Origin: CAJOLV01 sp045631885
GTDB taxonomy: Bacteria > Bacillota_I > Bacilli_A > RFN20 > CAG-826
DNA length: 64,000 bases
Direction of reading: 5' to 3'
Assembly: GCA_045631885.1 (NCBI GenBank)
Contig: JAZQVN010000013.1
Location: forward strand, 1-64,000
This document shows positions 1 through 8,178 of this stretch, piece after piece. The notes beneath the pieces were generated by a model, which saw only the letters and a program-made list of their open reading frames with translations, made no database searches and was not told the origin of the DNA. A program made the position numbers and the translations under genes. Positions within the stretch are counted from its first letter, which is position 1. Each line of letters begins with the position of its first letter.

Positions 1-31
1 GGCCATCAATTTTAATGTTAACTAAACTCAT
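1..31 (-). CDS. hydA: Hydrogenase/NuoG-like subunit, N-terminus only (partial)
   Basis: Only the first ten codons are in the window (MSLVNIKIDG), preceded by a strong AAGGAGG ribosome binding site and located 14 nt after the HydB-like gene. The start V-N-I-K-I-D-G matches the opening strand of the plant-type [2Fe-2S] ferredoxin domain that begins both [FeFe]-hydrogenase HydA and NuoG proteins. The gene order NuoE-like, NuoF-like, then this protein is that of electron-bifurcating hydrogenases (hydC-hydB-hydA), so HydA is preferred; a NuoG-like formate dehydrogenase or other diaphorase partner cannot be excluded from ten residues. Confidence 0.6.
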   Translation of the reverse strand, partial: MSLVNIKIDG

Positions 32-44
32 GATTCTAGCCTCC

Positions 45-1946
45 TTAATCCTTTATAATCGCACTGAAGCGACAATTGCTTTGACATAATCCACATTTAA
101 CACATTTATCTTGGTCAATGAGATGGACTCTCAAAGGCATTTGAGCAGTCTTACCGACTGGAATAATATCTGTTTTGGAAATTGCACCTGCTGGACAATT
201 ACGTGCACACATGCCACAACCAACACATTTGTCTTCAAGAATCTTATATTGCATTAAGCTCTTACAGACATGAGCTGGACATTTCTTATCAACGATGTGA
301 GCGACATATTCATCATAGAAGCTTGCCATTGTGGATAAGATTGGGTTTGGAGCAGTTTGGCCAAGGCCACATAATGAGTTAGATTTGATAACTTCAGCAA
401 GATTTTTGAGTTCTTCAAGATCTTCCATTGTGCCCTTGCCTTCTGTAATCTTGGTTAATAATTCTAAACAACGTTTAGTACCAATTCTACATGGTGAACA
501 TTTACCACATGATTCATCACAGATGAATGTCATATAGAATTTAGCGACATCAACCATACAGTTGTCTTCATCCATAACAATTGCACCACCAGAACCCATC
601 ATGGATCCAGCAGCGATTAAGTTATCGTAATCGATAGGTGTATCTAAGTCTTTTTCAGTTAAACATCCACCGGAAGGACCACCAGTTTGAATGGCTTTGA
701 ATTTCTTTCCACCTGGGATGCCACCACCGACATCATAAATTAATTGTCTTAAGGTTGTGCCCATTGGAACTTCGACTAAACCAACGTTATTGATTTTGCC
801 ACCAAGAGCAAAGACCTTTGTACCACGTGTATCGGCTGTGCCGATAGCAGCGAATTTTTCCCAACCTTCTCTTAAGATGAATGGAACGCAAGCTAATGTC
901 TCGACGTTATTAACGACTGATGGACAGCCCCATAAACCTTTCACCGCTGGGAATGGAGGACGTGGACGTGGCATACCACGTTTTCCTTCAATACTATTAA
1001 TTAAAGCTGTTTCTTCACCACAGACGAATGCACCAGCACCTAATCTAATGTGGCAACGGAATGAGAAGTCTGTACCTAAGATGTGATCACCTAAGATACC
1101 CAATTCTTCTAAGTCTTTAATTGCTTTGGCTAATCTTTGAACGGCGATTGGATATTCAGCGCGAACATAGAAATAACCATTTTGTGCACCGATGGCGTAA
1201 CCAGCAATCATCATACCTTCGATAACTGCGCATGGGTTACCTTCAATAATGGAACGATCCATAAAGGCACCTGGGTCACCTTCGTCACCGTTACAAATCA
1301 TATATTTTGGTCCATCACCCTTTGGAACAAAGGACCATTTTCTACCAGTTGGGAAGCCCGCACCACCACGGCCTCTTAATCCAGATTTTAAGACTTCATC
1401 AATGACTTCTTCTCTGCTCATTGATAAAGCTCTTCTTAAACCTTGGAAGGCACCTAAGCCAATGGCTTCATCAACATCTTCTGGGTTGATTTCGCCGTTT
1501 CCTGCTAAGGCGATGTCTCTTCTTTGTAATTTGTAGAAGTTAATATCGTGTTGTTTTTGTACTCTTTCTTTTGTTTGTGGATCAATGAAGAGTAATCTTT
1601 CCACGATTTGATTATTTAAGATGTCTTTTTCAAAGACTTCGTCGACATCTTGAACTTTCACTTTTGTGTATAAAGTTTCTTCTGGGAAGATTTTTACGAA
1701 TGGACCTTGGGAACAGAAACCAAAGCAACCGACGATATTGCATGTCACTTTGTCTTCTAAGCCTTTTTCTTTAATCAATTCGTTGAATCTGTCGATGATT
1801 CCTTGGGAATCACTGGCTAAACAACCAGTACCACCACAAACGACGATGGCCTTGTGGCCTGGTTCACAGTGGAATTTCTTTTGTAAACAAGCGCCGCAGT
1901 GCTCAATGCGTTCTTGTAGTTCTTTTTCGTTAGTGATTTTTGCCAT
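45..1946 (-). CDS. hydB: NADH-dependent (bifurcating) hydrogenase beta subunit, HydB/NuoF-like
   Basis: 633 residues, cytoplasmic. Domain order: an N-terminal thioredoxin-like [2Fe-2S] domain (cysteines in VCGGTGC near residue 40 and VGCFGFC near residue 75), the NuoF flavoprotein with the GRGGAGFPTG FMN/NADH region and the NGDEGDPGAF motif, an SLBB domain, the NuoF [4Fe-4S] site (CGKCSPCRIG plus a later CGLGQ), and a C-terminal pair of [4Fe-4S] ferredoxin motifs (CVGCGMCARNCP and CVKCGLCQSNC). This architecture, longer than NuoF of complex I, is that of HydB of trimeric electron-bifurcating [FeFe]-hydrogenases and related NADH/ferredoxin diaphorases. It would pass electrons between NADH, ferredoxin and the partner begun at position 31. 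It follows hydC by 5 nt and has no promoter of its own. Confidence 0.9.
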   Translation of the reverse strand: MAKITNEKELQERIEHCGACLQKKFHCEPGHKAIVVCGGTGCLASDSQGIIDRFNELIKEKGLEDKVTCNIVGCFGFCSQGPFVKIFPEETLYTKVKVQDVDEVFEKDILNNQIVERLLFIDPQTKERVQKQHDINFYKLQRRDIALAGNGEINPEDVDEAIGLGAFQGLRRALSMSREEVIDEVLKSGLRGRGGAGFPTGRKWSFVPKGDGPKYMICNGDEGDPGAFMDRSIIEGNPCAVIEGMMIAGYAIGAQNGYFYVRAEYPIAVQRLAKAIKDLEELGILGDHILGTDFSFRCHIRLGAGAFVCGEETALINSIEGKRGMPRPRPPFPAVKGLWGCPSVVNNVETLACVPFILREGWEKFAAIGTADTRGTKVFALGGKINNVGLVEVPMGTTLRQLIYDVGGGIPGGKKFKAIQTGGPSGGCLTEKDLDTPIDYDNLIAAGSMMGSGGAIVMDEDNCMVDVAKFYMTFICDESCGKCSPCRIGTKRCLELLTKITEGKGTMEDLEELKNLAEVIKSNSLCGLGQTAPNPILSTMASFYDEYVAHIVDKKCPAHVCKSLMQYKILEDKCVGCGMCARNCPAGAISKTDIIPVGKTAQMPLRVHLIDQDKCVKCGLCQSNCRFSAIIKD

Positions 1947-1951
1947 AACTA

Positions 1952-2434
1952 TTAAGCCTCCAGAGCGCGATAATCCGCGACAATCTTCTTCACATCGTCA
2001 ACTTTGACTTGTGGGAAAACTTTACCGTTAATACTGACGGCTGGTGCACATGCACAAGCACCAATACAACGTAAGACGTCAATTGTGAACAAACCATCAG
2101 GAGTTGTTTCTCCAGCACCGATGCCGAGAATTTCTGAGAATTTGTCTAAAACTAAATTACTACCTTTGACGTAACAGGCAGTACCTAAGCAAACGCCAAT
2201 GACATATTTGCCTTTTGGAGTCATTGAAAAGAATGAATAGAAAGTGACAACACCATAAATATCAGAGACTGGTACTCCGGTTAATTCACTTACTAACTCT
2301 TGGACTTCAAGAGGAATATAACCGTATTCCTTTTGGATGTCTTCGAGAATCATCATGGTGGATGTTGGTTCATCCTTGTAACGTTCGCAAATTTCTGTAA
2401 TAAGTTTTACAGCGCTAGCTTGCAATTTTGCCAT
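1952..2434 (-). CDS. hydC: Hydrogenase gamma subunit, HydC/NuoE-like [2Fe-2S] protein
   Basis: 160 residues with a thioredoxin-like NuoE fold. The four [2Fe-2S] cysteines are visible as GVCLGTACYVKG and RCIGACACAP. The first gene of the operon. A TTG 12 nt further upstream is in frame, but the AGGAGG-like site (TTGGAGG) overlaps those codons, so the ATG at 2434 (MAKLQASAV) is chosen. NuoE/HydC subunits form the NADH-oxidising head with NuoF/HydB. Only the NuoE- and NuoF-like genes and the start of a third are present, which fits a soluble hydrogenase better than complex I. Confidence 0.9.
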   Translation of the reverse strand: MAKLQASAVKLITEICERYKDEPTSTMMILEDIQKEYGYIPLEVQELVSELTGVPVSDIYGVVTFYSFFSMTPKGKYVIGVCLGTACYVKGSNLVLDKFSEILGIGAGETTPDGLFTIDVLRCIGACACAPAVSINGKVFPQVKVDDVKKIVADYRALEA

Positions 2435-2483
2435 AATAACCTCCAATTATTATTTCGAGTAAATGCACTTTTATCTTAAATCA

Positions 2484-2524
2484 ATTATACGCACGCTCGC
2501 AACAATAATTTGTATGCGCATACA
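2484..2524 (-). promoter_or_regulatory. hyd operon promoter with overlapping palindromic operator
   Basis: Reading leftward there is a TATAAT -10 (2484-2489). At 17 nt spacing the -35 position (2507-2512) is poor and is overlapped by a perfect 14-bp palindrome, TGTATGCGCATACA (2511-2524). A poor -35 covered by a palindrome suggests control by a DNA-binding protein. The palindrome also lies about 45 nt upstream of the divergent ldhA -10, so one regulator could serve both. Confidence 0.55.
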
Positions 2525-2566
2525 CAAATAAACATTATCTTTATTATTTTTATGAGTCCTAATTGA

Positions 2567-2572
2567 TATAAT
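2567..2572 (+). promoter_or_regulatory. ldhA -10 element
   Basis: TATAAT 39 nt before the ldhA start; no good -35 is visible at 16-18 nt. The ribosome binding site AGAGGAGGG follows at about 2595-2603. Confidence 0.45.
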
Positions 2573-2610
2573 CTCTTTTTTCTAATACGATTAAAGAGGA
2601 GGGACATAAG

Positions 2611-3645
2611 ATGAAAATAGCATTCTTCGATACCAAAAATTATGACATTGAGTCATTTGAACCATTCATTAAAGAAAGAAATATTGAGGTTAAATACTTC
2701 GAGCCAAAACTCAACATCGATACCGTGGAATTAGCCCGTGGCTTTGACGGTGTTTGTGTCTTCGTTAACGACACCATTGACAAGGCAGTAATCGATAAAT
2801 TACATAGCTTTGGTGTGCAAGCCATTTTCTTAAGATGTGCGGGCTTTAACAATGTAGATCTCCATTATTCTTTCGGAAAAATACATGTTTACCGTGTTCC
2901 AGCATATTCTCCATATGCAGTTGCTGAACACGCGATGGCATTATATCTAGCCAGCAATAGAAGAATCCACAAAGCCTATAACAGAGTCAGAGAATATAAC
3001 TTCTCATTATCAGGTTTTGCCGGTAATGACTTGTATGGTAAAACAGTCGGTGTCATCGGCACTGGTAAAATCGGTCAAATCTTCATGAATATTTGTAAAG
3101 GTTTTGGAATGAACGTTATCGCTTATGATCTCTATCCAAATCCAAATTTAGATGTTAAATATGTTGAGTTGGACGAATTATTCAGACAAGCGGATATCAT
3201 TTCTCTCCACTGTCCTTTAACTCCAGAAAACACCCATCTCATTAATAAAGACGCGATTAGATTAATGAAAAAAGGCGTTGCCATTATCAACACTTCTAGA
3301 GGTGGATTAATTAACTCTGAAGACTTATTACAAGGAATTAAAGATCGTATCATCGGAACAGTTTGTTTAGATGTTTATGAAGAAGAAAGTGATATATTCT
3401 TTGAAGACAAATCAGGCCACATTATGAATGACCCAGTCCTCTTACAATTGATTGCAATGCCAAACGTCATCATTACATCTCACCAAGCATTCTTAACTAA
3501 AGAAGCTCTTGGAAATATCGCTGACACCACAACCGCAAATATTATTAACTTCTTCACTGAACGTCAAGTGACAGATAATGAAGTCTGCTATAAATGTGGT
3601 AATCAAGCCAATTGCGCCAAAAAGCGTAAAGAGAAATGTTTCTAA
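2611..3645 (+). CDS. ldhA: D-lactate dehydrogenase (D-2-hydroxyacid dehydrogenase family)
   Basis: 344 residues, near the usual family length of about 330. The Rossmann motif is GVIGTGKIG (about 147-155). The active site Arg is in NTSRGG, the Glu in LDVYEEE, and the His in SHQAF, as expected for enzymes that reduce pyruvate to D-lactate with NADH. This regenerates NAD+ in fermentation and sits opposite the NADH-linked hydrogenase genes, so the two may compete for reductant. An odd feature is a C-terminal tail with four cysteines (326, 329, 335, 343) that looks like a small metal- or cluster-binding site and is not part of the catalytic fold. Confidence 0.88.
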   Translation: MKIAFFDTKNYDIESFEPFIKERNIEVKYFEPKLNIDTVELARGFDGVCVFVNDTIDKAVIDKLHSFGVQAIFLRCAGFNNVDLHYSFGKIHVYRVPAYSPYAVAEHAMALYLASNRRIHKAYNRVREYNFSLSGFAGNDLYGKTVGVIGTGKIGQIFMNICKGFGMNVIAYDLYPNPNLDVKYVELDELFRQADIISLHCPLTPENTHLINKDAIRLMKKGVAIINTSRGGLINSEDLLQGIKDRIIGTVCLDVYEEESDIFFEDKSGHIMNDPVLLQLIAMPNVIITSHQAFLTKEALGNIADTTTANIINFFTERQVTDNEVCYKCGNQANCAKKRKEKCF

Positions 3646-3673
3646 AAATCGGTTCTAAGAATCGATTTTTTCT
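3644..3673 (+). terminator. ldhA intrinsic terminator
   Basis: Continuous hairpin AAAAATCG...CGATTTTT with an inner TTC/GAA stem and TAA loop, overlapping the stop codon and followed by T residues. Confidence 0.8.
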
Positions 3674-3690
3674 TTATTACATCACACACA

Positions 3691-3710
3691 GGGGCGAAAA
3701 GCCCTTTTTT
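3691..3710 (+). terminator. Second intrinsic terminator after ldhA
   Basis: GGGC-GAAAA-GCCC stem-loop followed by six T residues, 20 nt after the first terminator. A tandem arrangement gives efficient stop before nrdD. Confidence 0.8.
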
Positions 3711-4046
3711 GACACATTAATAGATTTTTGTTTTTCTCATTTTTCTTTTTACCCTTCATGATTTTTCCTGATATGCGAAATGCGTATACAAAAAAGCGAT
3801 TTTTCTAAAAGAAGTCTAACTTTTTAACGATTTATAGGCATATTCTTTAGTATCAAATACCCTTCAAATAAATAGTCTCATTTTTAGTAGTTTTGGACAG
3901 TGTCTAAATTTGTCTTTTTTTTGCTTTAATACTAAATAGTATTTATGTAAGATATAAACACTCTCGCTTTATATGGCAAATAAACGAGAACTACTAAAAA
4001 CGTCGGTAGATGTTTTTCTATCACTAAATAAGGGAGTGAGCTTTTT
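3711..4046 (+). promoter_or_regulatory. Gene-free nrdD upstream region with two candidate operators
   Basis: About 340 nt of AT-rich sequence with no ORF. It holds ATGCGTATACAAA (3780-3792), the reverse complement of which (TTTGTATACGCAT) matches 12 of 13 bases of the palindrome site between hydC and ldhA (2509-2521). It also has a perfect inverted repeat ATACTAAATAGTAT (3929-3942) and a repeat of ACTAAATA near 4023. I could not assign a convincing -35/-10 pair. The ribosome binding site is AGGGAGTG just before the start. Confidence 0.4.
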
Positions 4047-6416
4047 ATGTTAAGTATTAAGAAAAGAAACGGTAACGTTGAAGACTTCAATATTACCAAA
4101 ATCCAAAACGCAATTGAAAAAGCGTTTATCGCAGAACACAAATTCTACAATAAAGACATTATTGAAATGTTGGCGTTACGTGTTGTCGCTGCTTTTAATG
4201 ATAAAGTTCGTAACGGATTAATCTCTGTTGAAGACATCCAAGACTCCGTGGAAGTCGTTTTAGTCCAATCCGGATTCGTCGATGTGGCCAGAAGCTATAT
4301 GATTTATCGTAAACAACACCAAAACTTAAGAGAATTATCTGGAACTGAACTCGATTATAAGAAAGTTGTTGATAGTTACTTAAAAGTTAGCGACTGGAGA
4401 GTTAAAGAAAACTCCACAGTTACATATTCCGTTGGTGGTTTGATTCTTTCTAACTCAGGTGCGGTTACTGCTAACTATTGGTTAAGTGAAATATATGATA
4501 AGGAAATCGCGGACGCGCATAGGAATGCCGATATCCACATCCACGACTTATCCATGTTAACTGGCTACTGTGCTGGTTGGTCTTTAAAACAATTAATCCA
4601 AGAAGGTTTAGGTGGTGTTCCAAGCAAGATCACATCTTCTCCTGCTTCTCACTTATCAACTTTATGTAACCAGATGGTTAACTTCTTAGGCATCATGCAA
4701 AATGAATGGGCTGGCGCTCAAGCTTTCTCATCCTTTGATACCTATTTAGCACCGTTCGTCAAAGCTGATAACCTTGATTACAAACAAGTTAAACAATGCA
4801 TCCAATCATTCGTTTATGGTGTAAATACACCATCCAGATGGGGAACACAAGCTCCATTCTCTAACATCACCTTAGACTGGGTCGTTCCAAATGACTTAGC
4901 GGAACTCAACTGTATCGTTGGTGGTAAAGAAATGCCATTCAAATATAAAGATTGCGTTGAAGAAATGGCAATGGTCAACAAAGCCTTCATCGAAATCATG
5001 ATTGAAGGTGATGCGAACGGCCGTGGTTTCCAATACCCAATCCCAACATATTCCATCACCAAGACATTTGATTGGTCCGAAACAGAAAATAATAAATTAT
5101 TATTCGAAATGACCGCGAAGTATGGTACACCATACTTCTCTAACTACATCAATTCCGATATGGAACCAAGCGATGTTAGAAGTATGTGCTGCCGTTTAAG
5201 ATTAGACTTACGTGAATTAAGAAAGAAATCTGGTGGTTTCTTCGGTTCAGGTGAATCTACAGGTAGTATCGGTGTTGTCACCATCAATATGCCACGTTTA
5301 GCGTACTTATCCATGGATGAAGCTGATTTCTTCGATCGCTTAGACAGAATCATGGATTTATCCGCTCGTTCTTTACACATCAAGAGAACAACAGTTACTA
5401 AATTCTTAGAAGCTGGTTTATATCCATATACAAAACGTTATTTAGGCACATTCAACAACCACTTCTCCACTATTGGTTTAGTCGGTATGAACGAAGCTTG
5501 CTTAAACGCTAAATGGATTAGACAAGATTTAACTAATGAAAAAGCCGTTGAATTCACCAAGAAAGTTCTCAATCACATGAGAGAAAGACTTTCAGATTAT
5601 CAAGAATTATATGGTGACTTATATAACTTAGAAGCCACACCAGCAGAATCAACAGCCTATCGTTTAGCAAAACACGATAAGAAATTATATCCAGAAATCA
5701 TCACCGCAGGTGAAGAAGGTGGCACACCATATTACACCAACTCCTCTCACTTACCAGTCGGATATACAGAAGATGTTTTCAAAGCACTTGATATTCAAGA
5801 TGAATTACAAACTCTTTATACATCCGGTACAGTTTTCCATACCTTCTTGGGTCAAAAATTACCAACCTGGAAATCCTGTATGAACTTAGTGAGAAAGATC
5901 GCAGAAAATTACCACATTCCATATTACACAATGTCCCCAACATACTCTGTATGTAAAGAACATGGTTATTTGAAAGGTGAACAATTCGTTTGCCCACACT
6001 GCGGACAAAGAACTGAAGTCTATTCCCGTATTACCGGTTACTATCGTCCAATCCAAAACTGGAATGATGGTAAGACAGAAGAATATAAACAAAGATTAGA
6101 ATACGTTCCAGCGAATTCTCATTTAACTCATGGCATCGATAGAAGTGACGAAGAAGCCACAAATAACGATATGCCAATCACAAATGAGACATTATTATTC
6201 GCCACCAAGACATGTCCAAACTGTAAGATGGCTAAGATGTTACTTGAAAAAGCTGGCGTTTGCTTCAGAACAATTTACGCTGAAGATGATGCTGAATTAG
6301 CCAAACGTTATAAAGTGGTTAAAGCACCAACTTTAATCGTCCCAGCAGGCGATCAATATAGTGTTTACGAAAACGCATCCAACATCAAAGGATTCGTAGA
6401 AAGTTTGAAGAACTAA
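4047..6416 (+). CDS. nrdD: Anaerobic (class III) ribonucleotide reductase with fused C-terminal thioredoxin-like domain
   Basis: 789 residues. Residues 1-95 form an ATP-cone regulatory domain. The catalytic barrel follows, with a cysteine pair in the finger loop (SMCCRLRLD near 387). Next come the zinc-site cysteines (SVCKEHG...CPHCG) and the glycyl-radical motif SRITGYYRP, Gly664 being the likely radical site. Instead of ending about 30 residues later, the chain continues into a domain at 713-789 with a CPNC motif (723-726) and a cis-Pro loop (KAPT), a glutaredoxin/thioredoxin-like fold similar to NrdH. The enzyme makes dNTPs from NTPs without oxygen. Classical NrdD uses formate, while a known subgroup uses thioredoxin/NrdH; the fusion and the following TrxB-like gene point to the latter. 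Confidence 0.93.
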   Translation: MLSIKKRNGNVEDFNITKIQNAIEKAFIAEHKFYNKDIIEMLALRVVAAFNDKVRNGLISVEDIQDSVEVVLVQSGFVDVARSYMIYRKQHQNLRELSGTELDYKKVVDSYLKVSDWRVKENSTVTYSVGGLILSNSGAVTANYWLSEIYDKEIADAHRNADIHIHDLSMLTGYCAGWSLKQLIQEGLGGVPSKITSSPASHLSTLCNQMVNFLGIMQNEWAGAQAFSSFDTYLAPFVKADNLDYKQVKQCIQSFVYGVNTPSRWGTQAPFSNITLDWVVPNDLAELNCIVGGKEMPFKYKDCVEEMAMVNKAFIEIMIEGDANGRGFQYPIPTYSITKTFDWSETENNKLLFEMTAKYGTPYFSNYINSDMEPSDVRSMCCRLRLDLRELRKKSGGFFGSGESTGSIGVVTINMPRLAYLSMDEADFFDRLDRIMDLSARSLHIKRTTVTKFLEAGLYPYTKRYLGTFNNHFSTIGLVGMNEACLNAKWIRQDLTNEKAVEFTKKVLNHMRERLSDYQELYGDLYNLEATPAESTAYRLAKHDKKLYPEIITAGEEGGTPYYTNSSHLPVGYTEDVFKALDIQDELQTLYTSGTVFHTFLGQKLPTWKSCMNLVRKIAENYHIPYYTMSPTYSVCKEHGYLKGEQFVCPHCGQRTEVYSRITGYYRPIQNWNDGKTEEYKQRLEYVPANSHLTHGIDRSDEEATNNDMPITNETLLFATKTCPNCKMAKMLLEKAGVCFRTIYAEDDAELAKRYKVVKAPTLIVPAGDQYSVYENASNIKGFVESLKN

Positions 6417-6420
6417 GCTT

Positions 6421-7329
6421 ATGTATGATGTCATAATCGTCGGAGGTGGTCCAGCTGGAATGGGCGCCGCACTCAACTTGCTAAGAGCAGGTAGAGCGGT
6501 CCTCATTTTGGAATGCAACGCCTTCGGTGGTCAAATGGCAACATCACCAAGATTAGAAAATATTCCTGGAATTAAATCCATCCAAGGAATTGAATATTCT
6601 GACCAATTATTTGAACAAATCACTGACTTAGGTGCAGAGTTCGAATTAGAAAAAGTTGAGCAAATTAAGAAAAAAGACAAGGGTTTTACCGTAAAAACTG
6701 ATTATAACGAGTATGAATGTAACGCGGTTATCTTAGCCAATGGTTGCTCCCACAGAAAGATGGGATTACCAAAAGAAGATGACTTAGTGGGACATGGCAT
6801 CTCCTATTGCGCAGTTTGCGATGGAGCCTTCTATGTCGGTCATGAAGCTTGCATCATTGGTGACGCGAATACCGCGTTACAATATGCCTTAATGCTCGGT
6901 AATTACTGTCCAAAAGTTCATATCTTCGCTTTGTTCAATCGCTTATTCGCTGATCAAATCTTAATTGATAGAGTGAGAAACGATGAAAAATATGATGTGA
7001 CATTCAATGTCTCACTTCAAGAATTTATCGGCGAAGAAGAATTAACTGGTCTAAGATTTAAAAACACTCAAACAGAAGAAGAATTCACTGTTGAAACAAA
7101 CAATGTCTTTGTCGCGATTGGTCAAATCCCACATAACGAACCATTCAAAGACTTAGTGGAACTTGATAACCACGGATTTGTCATCACTAATGATTTAATG
7201 GAAACAAATGTTCCAGGCATCTTCGCGATCGGTGACACAAGAGTAAAAAGTGTCCGTCAAGTTATCACCGCATTAGGTGATGCATCAGTCTGCTCCGTTA
7301 TGGTGGACCGTTACTTAAGAAATCTATAA
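6421..7329 (+). CDS. trxB: Thioredoxin reductase-like flavoprotein with degenerate NAD(P)H site
   Basis: 302 residues, 4 nt after nrdD. FAD-binding GGGPAG (8-13), the redox pair CAVCDGA (Cys130, Cys133) and the C-terminal GDTRVKSVRQ FAD motif are intact. The pyridine nucleotide domain is unusual: the GGGNTA motif of TrxB is GDANTA (147-152), and the HRRxxxR loop that holds the NADPH 2'-phosphate is replaced by FALFNRLFA. The protein probably reduces the thioredoxin-like tail of NrdD. Its electron donor may not be NADPH; ferredoxin-dependent flavin thioredoxin reductases of clostridia lost these same motifs, but NADH is also possible. Confidence 0.85.
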   Translation: MYDVIIVGGGPAGMGAALNLLRAGRAVLILECNAFGGQMATSPRLENIPGIKSIQGIEYSDQLFEQITDLGAEFELEKVEQIKKKDKGFTVKTDYNEYECNAVILANGCSHRKMGLPKEDDLVGHGISYCAVCDGAFYVGHEACIIGDANTALQYALMLGNYCPKVHIFALFNRLFADQILIDRVRNDEKYDVTFNVSLQEFIGEEELTGLRFKNTQTEEEFTVETNNVFVAIGQIPHNEPFKDLVELDNHGFVITNDLMETNVPGIFAIGDTRVKSVRQVITALGDASVCSVMVDRYLRNL

Positions 7330-7337
7330 GATAAAAG

Positions 7338-7363
7338 CCTTCTTAGAAAAAAGAAGGTTTTTT
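7338..7363. terminator. Terminator between convergent trxB and nrdG
   Basis: CCTTCTT-AGAAAA-AAGAAGG followed by TTTTTT on the plus strand; on the minus strand it is followed by CTTTTAT, so it may work for both genes. Confidence 0.75.
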
Positions 7364-8048
7364 AATACCCTCTAAGATCTATTTCTTTAATATCTTTCTT
7401 TAATATTTCAATAAACTTATGAACAGTTTCTTCTTTCACTTCGTGTAATCCCTTTTGGATGCATCCTTCTCTTTCAACGAATTTTTGTAAATAGAGAACT
7501 CTCGCTCCTTTAATTAATGACGCCAATCCTTCCATATCTTCTTCTTTGTGGAATTCATCGACGAGTGTGGTTCTAAATTCATAAGGGACTCCACTAGTCA
7601 TGAGGATGTTGATAGACTCTTTAATCTTATCCATATCAACATGTTTAACTCCGCATGTTAAATGGTATTTTTCTTCACTATTTTTAATATCCATCGCCAC
7701 ATAATCTAATAAATTAGAATCGATTAAATCTTTTAAGATTTCCGGATTAGTGCCGTTCGTATCTAATTTAATTAAAAACCCTAATTCTTTTACTTTAGTA
7801 ATATGTTCTTTTAGATGAGGTTCTAAAGTTGGTTCTCCGCCTGTAAACACTACCGCGTCTAATAATCCTTTTCTACTTTTTAAATAATCAAGGACTGCAT
7901 CAAATAAGAATTCTTCTTCCGCTTCTAAGACGGTTAAGCCATTATGACAGAAAGGACATCTAAAATTACAGGCCTTATAAAATAAGACACAGCTGATTTT
8001 ATCTTCATAGTCCAATAAGGACATTTTGTCTAAACCCACGAGTGACAT
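7362..8048 (-). CDS. nrdG: Anaerobic ribonucleotide reductase activating protein (radical SAM)
   Basis: 228 residues. The [4Fe-4S]/SAM motif is CNFRCPFC (Cys27, 31, 34), followed by the SAM-binding FTGGEPTL. It is of the longer NrdG2 type rather than the roughly 155-residue enterobacterial NrdG. It would generate the glycyl radical on the adjacent NrdD by reductive cleavage of SAM. It faces nrdD-trxB and is transcribed toward it, so it must be expressed separately. No good ribosome binding site precedes the ATG at 8048; an alternative ATG lies eight codons inside. Confidence 0.88.
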   Translation of the reverse strand: MSLVGLDKMSLLDYEDKISCVLFYKACNFRCPFCHNGLTVLEAEEEFLFDAVLDYLKSRKGLLDAVVFTGGEPTLEPHLKEHITKVKELGFLIKLDTNGTNPEILKDLIDSNLLDYVAMDIKNSEEKYHLTCGVKHVDMDKIKESINILMTSGVPYEFRTTLVDEFHKEEDMEGLASLIKGARVLYLQKFVEREGCIQKGLHEVKEETVHKFIEILKKDIKEIDLRGY

Positions 8049-8145
8049 GGCTTTACTTTACAACAAAATAGACTAGTTTTAAAGAATATGATTATCGGAT
8101 ATTAATAAATTAATATTTTTTGTAGTTTTTTATGTCTTAGTCATC

Positions 8146-8170
8146 TATAATTATCAGCAAATAAAAGGAG
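8146..8170 (+). promoter_or_regulatory. -10 and ribosome binding site of the dCMP deaminase-folD operon
   Basis: TATAAT at 8146-8151 and AAAGGAG at 8164-8170, the latter 8 nt before the ATG at 8179. This decides the start: an in-frame GTG at 8170 overlaps the ribosome binding site and is rejected. No clear -35. Confidence 0.55.
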
Positions 8171-8178
8171 TGTTTAAT

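Noticed and set aside
757..1086. Long ORFs antisense to hydB, rpsE, rplV, rplE, opp and other genes
   Set aside because: These are shadows of real genes in the opposite strand, without ribosome binding sites or family features.
1..2434. Respiratory complex I (nuoEFG)
   Set aside because: HydB has the extra N-terminal [2Fe-2S] and C-terminal ferredoxin domains of soluble hydrogenases or diaphorases. The third gene is nearly absent from the window, so the choice is not final.
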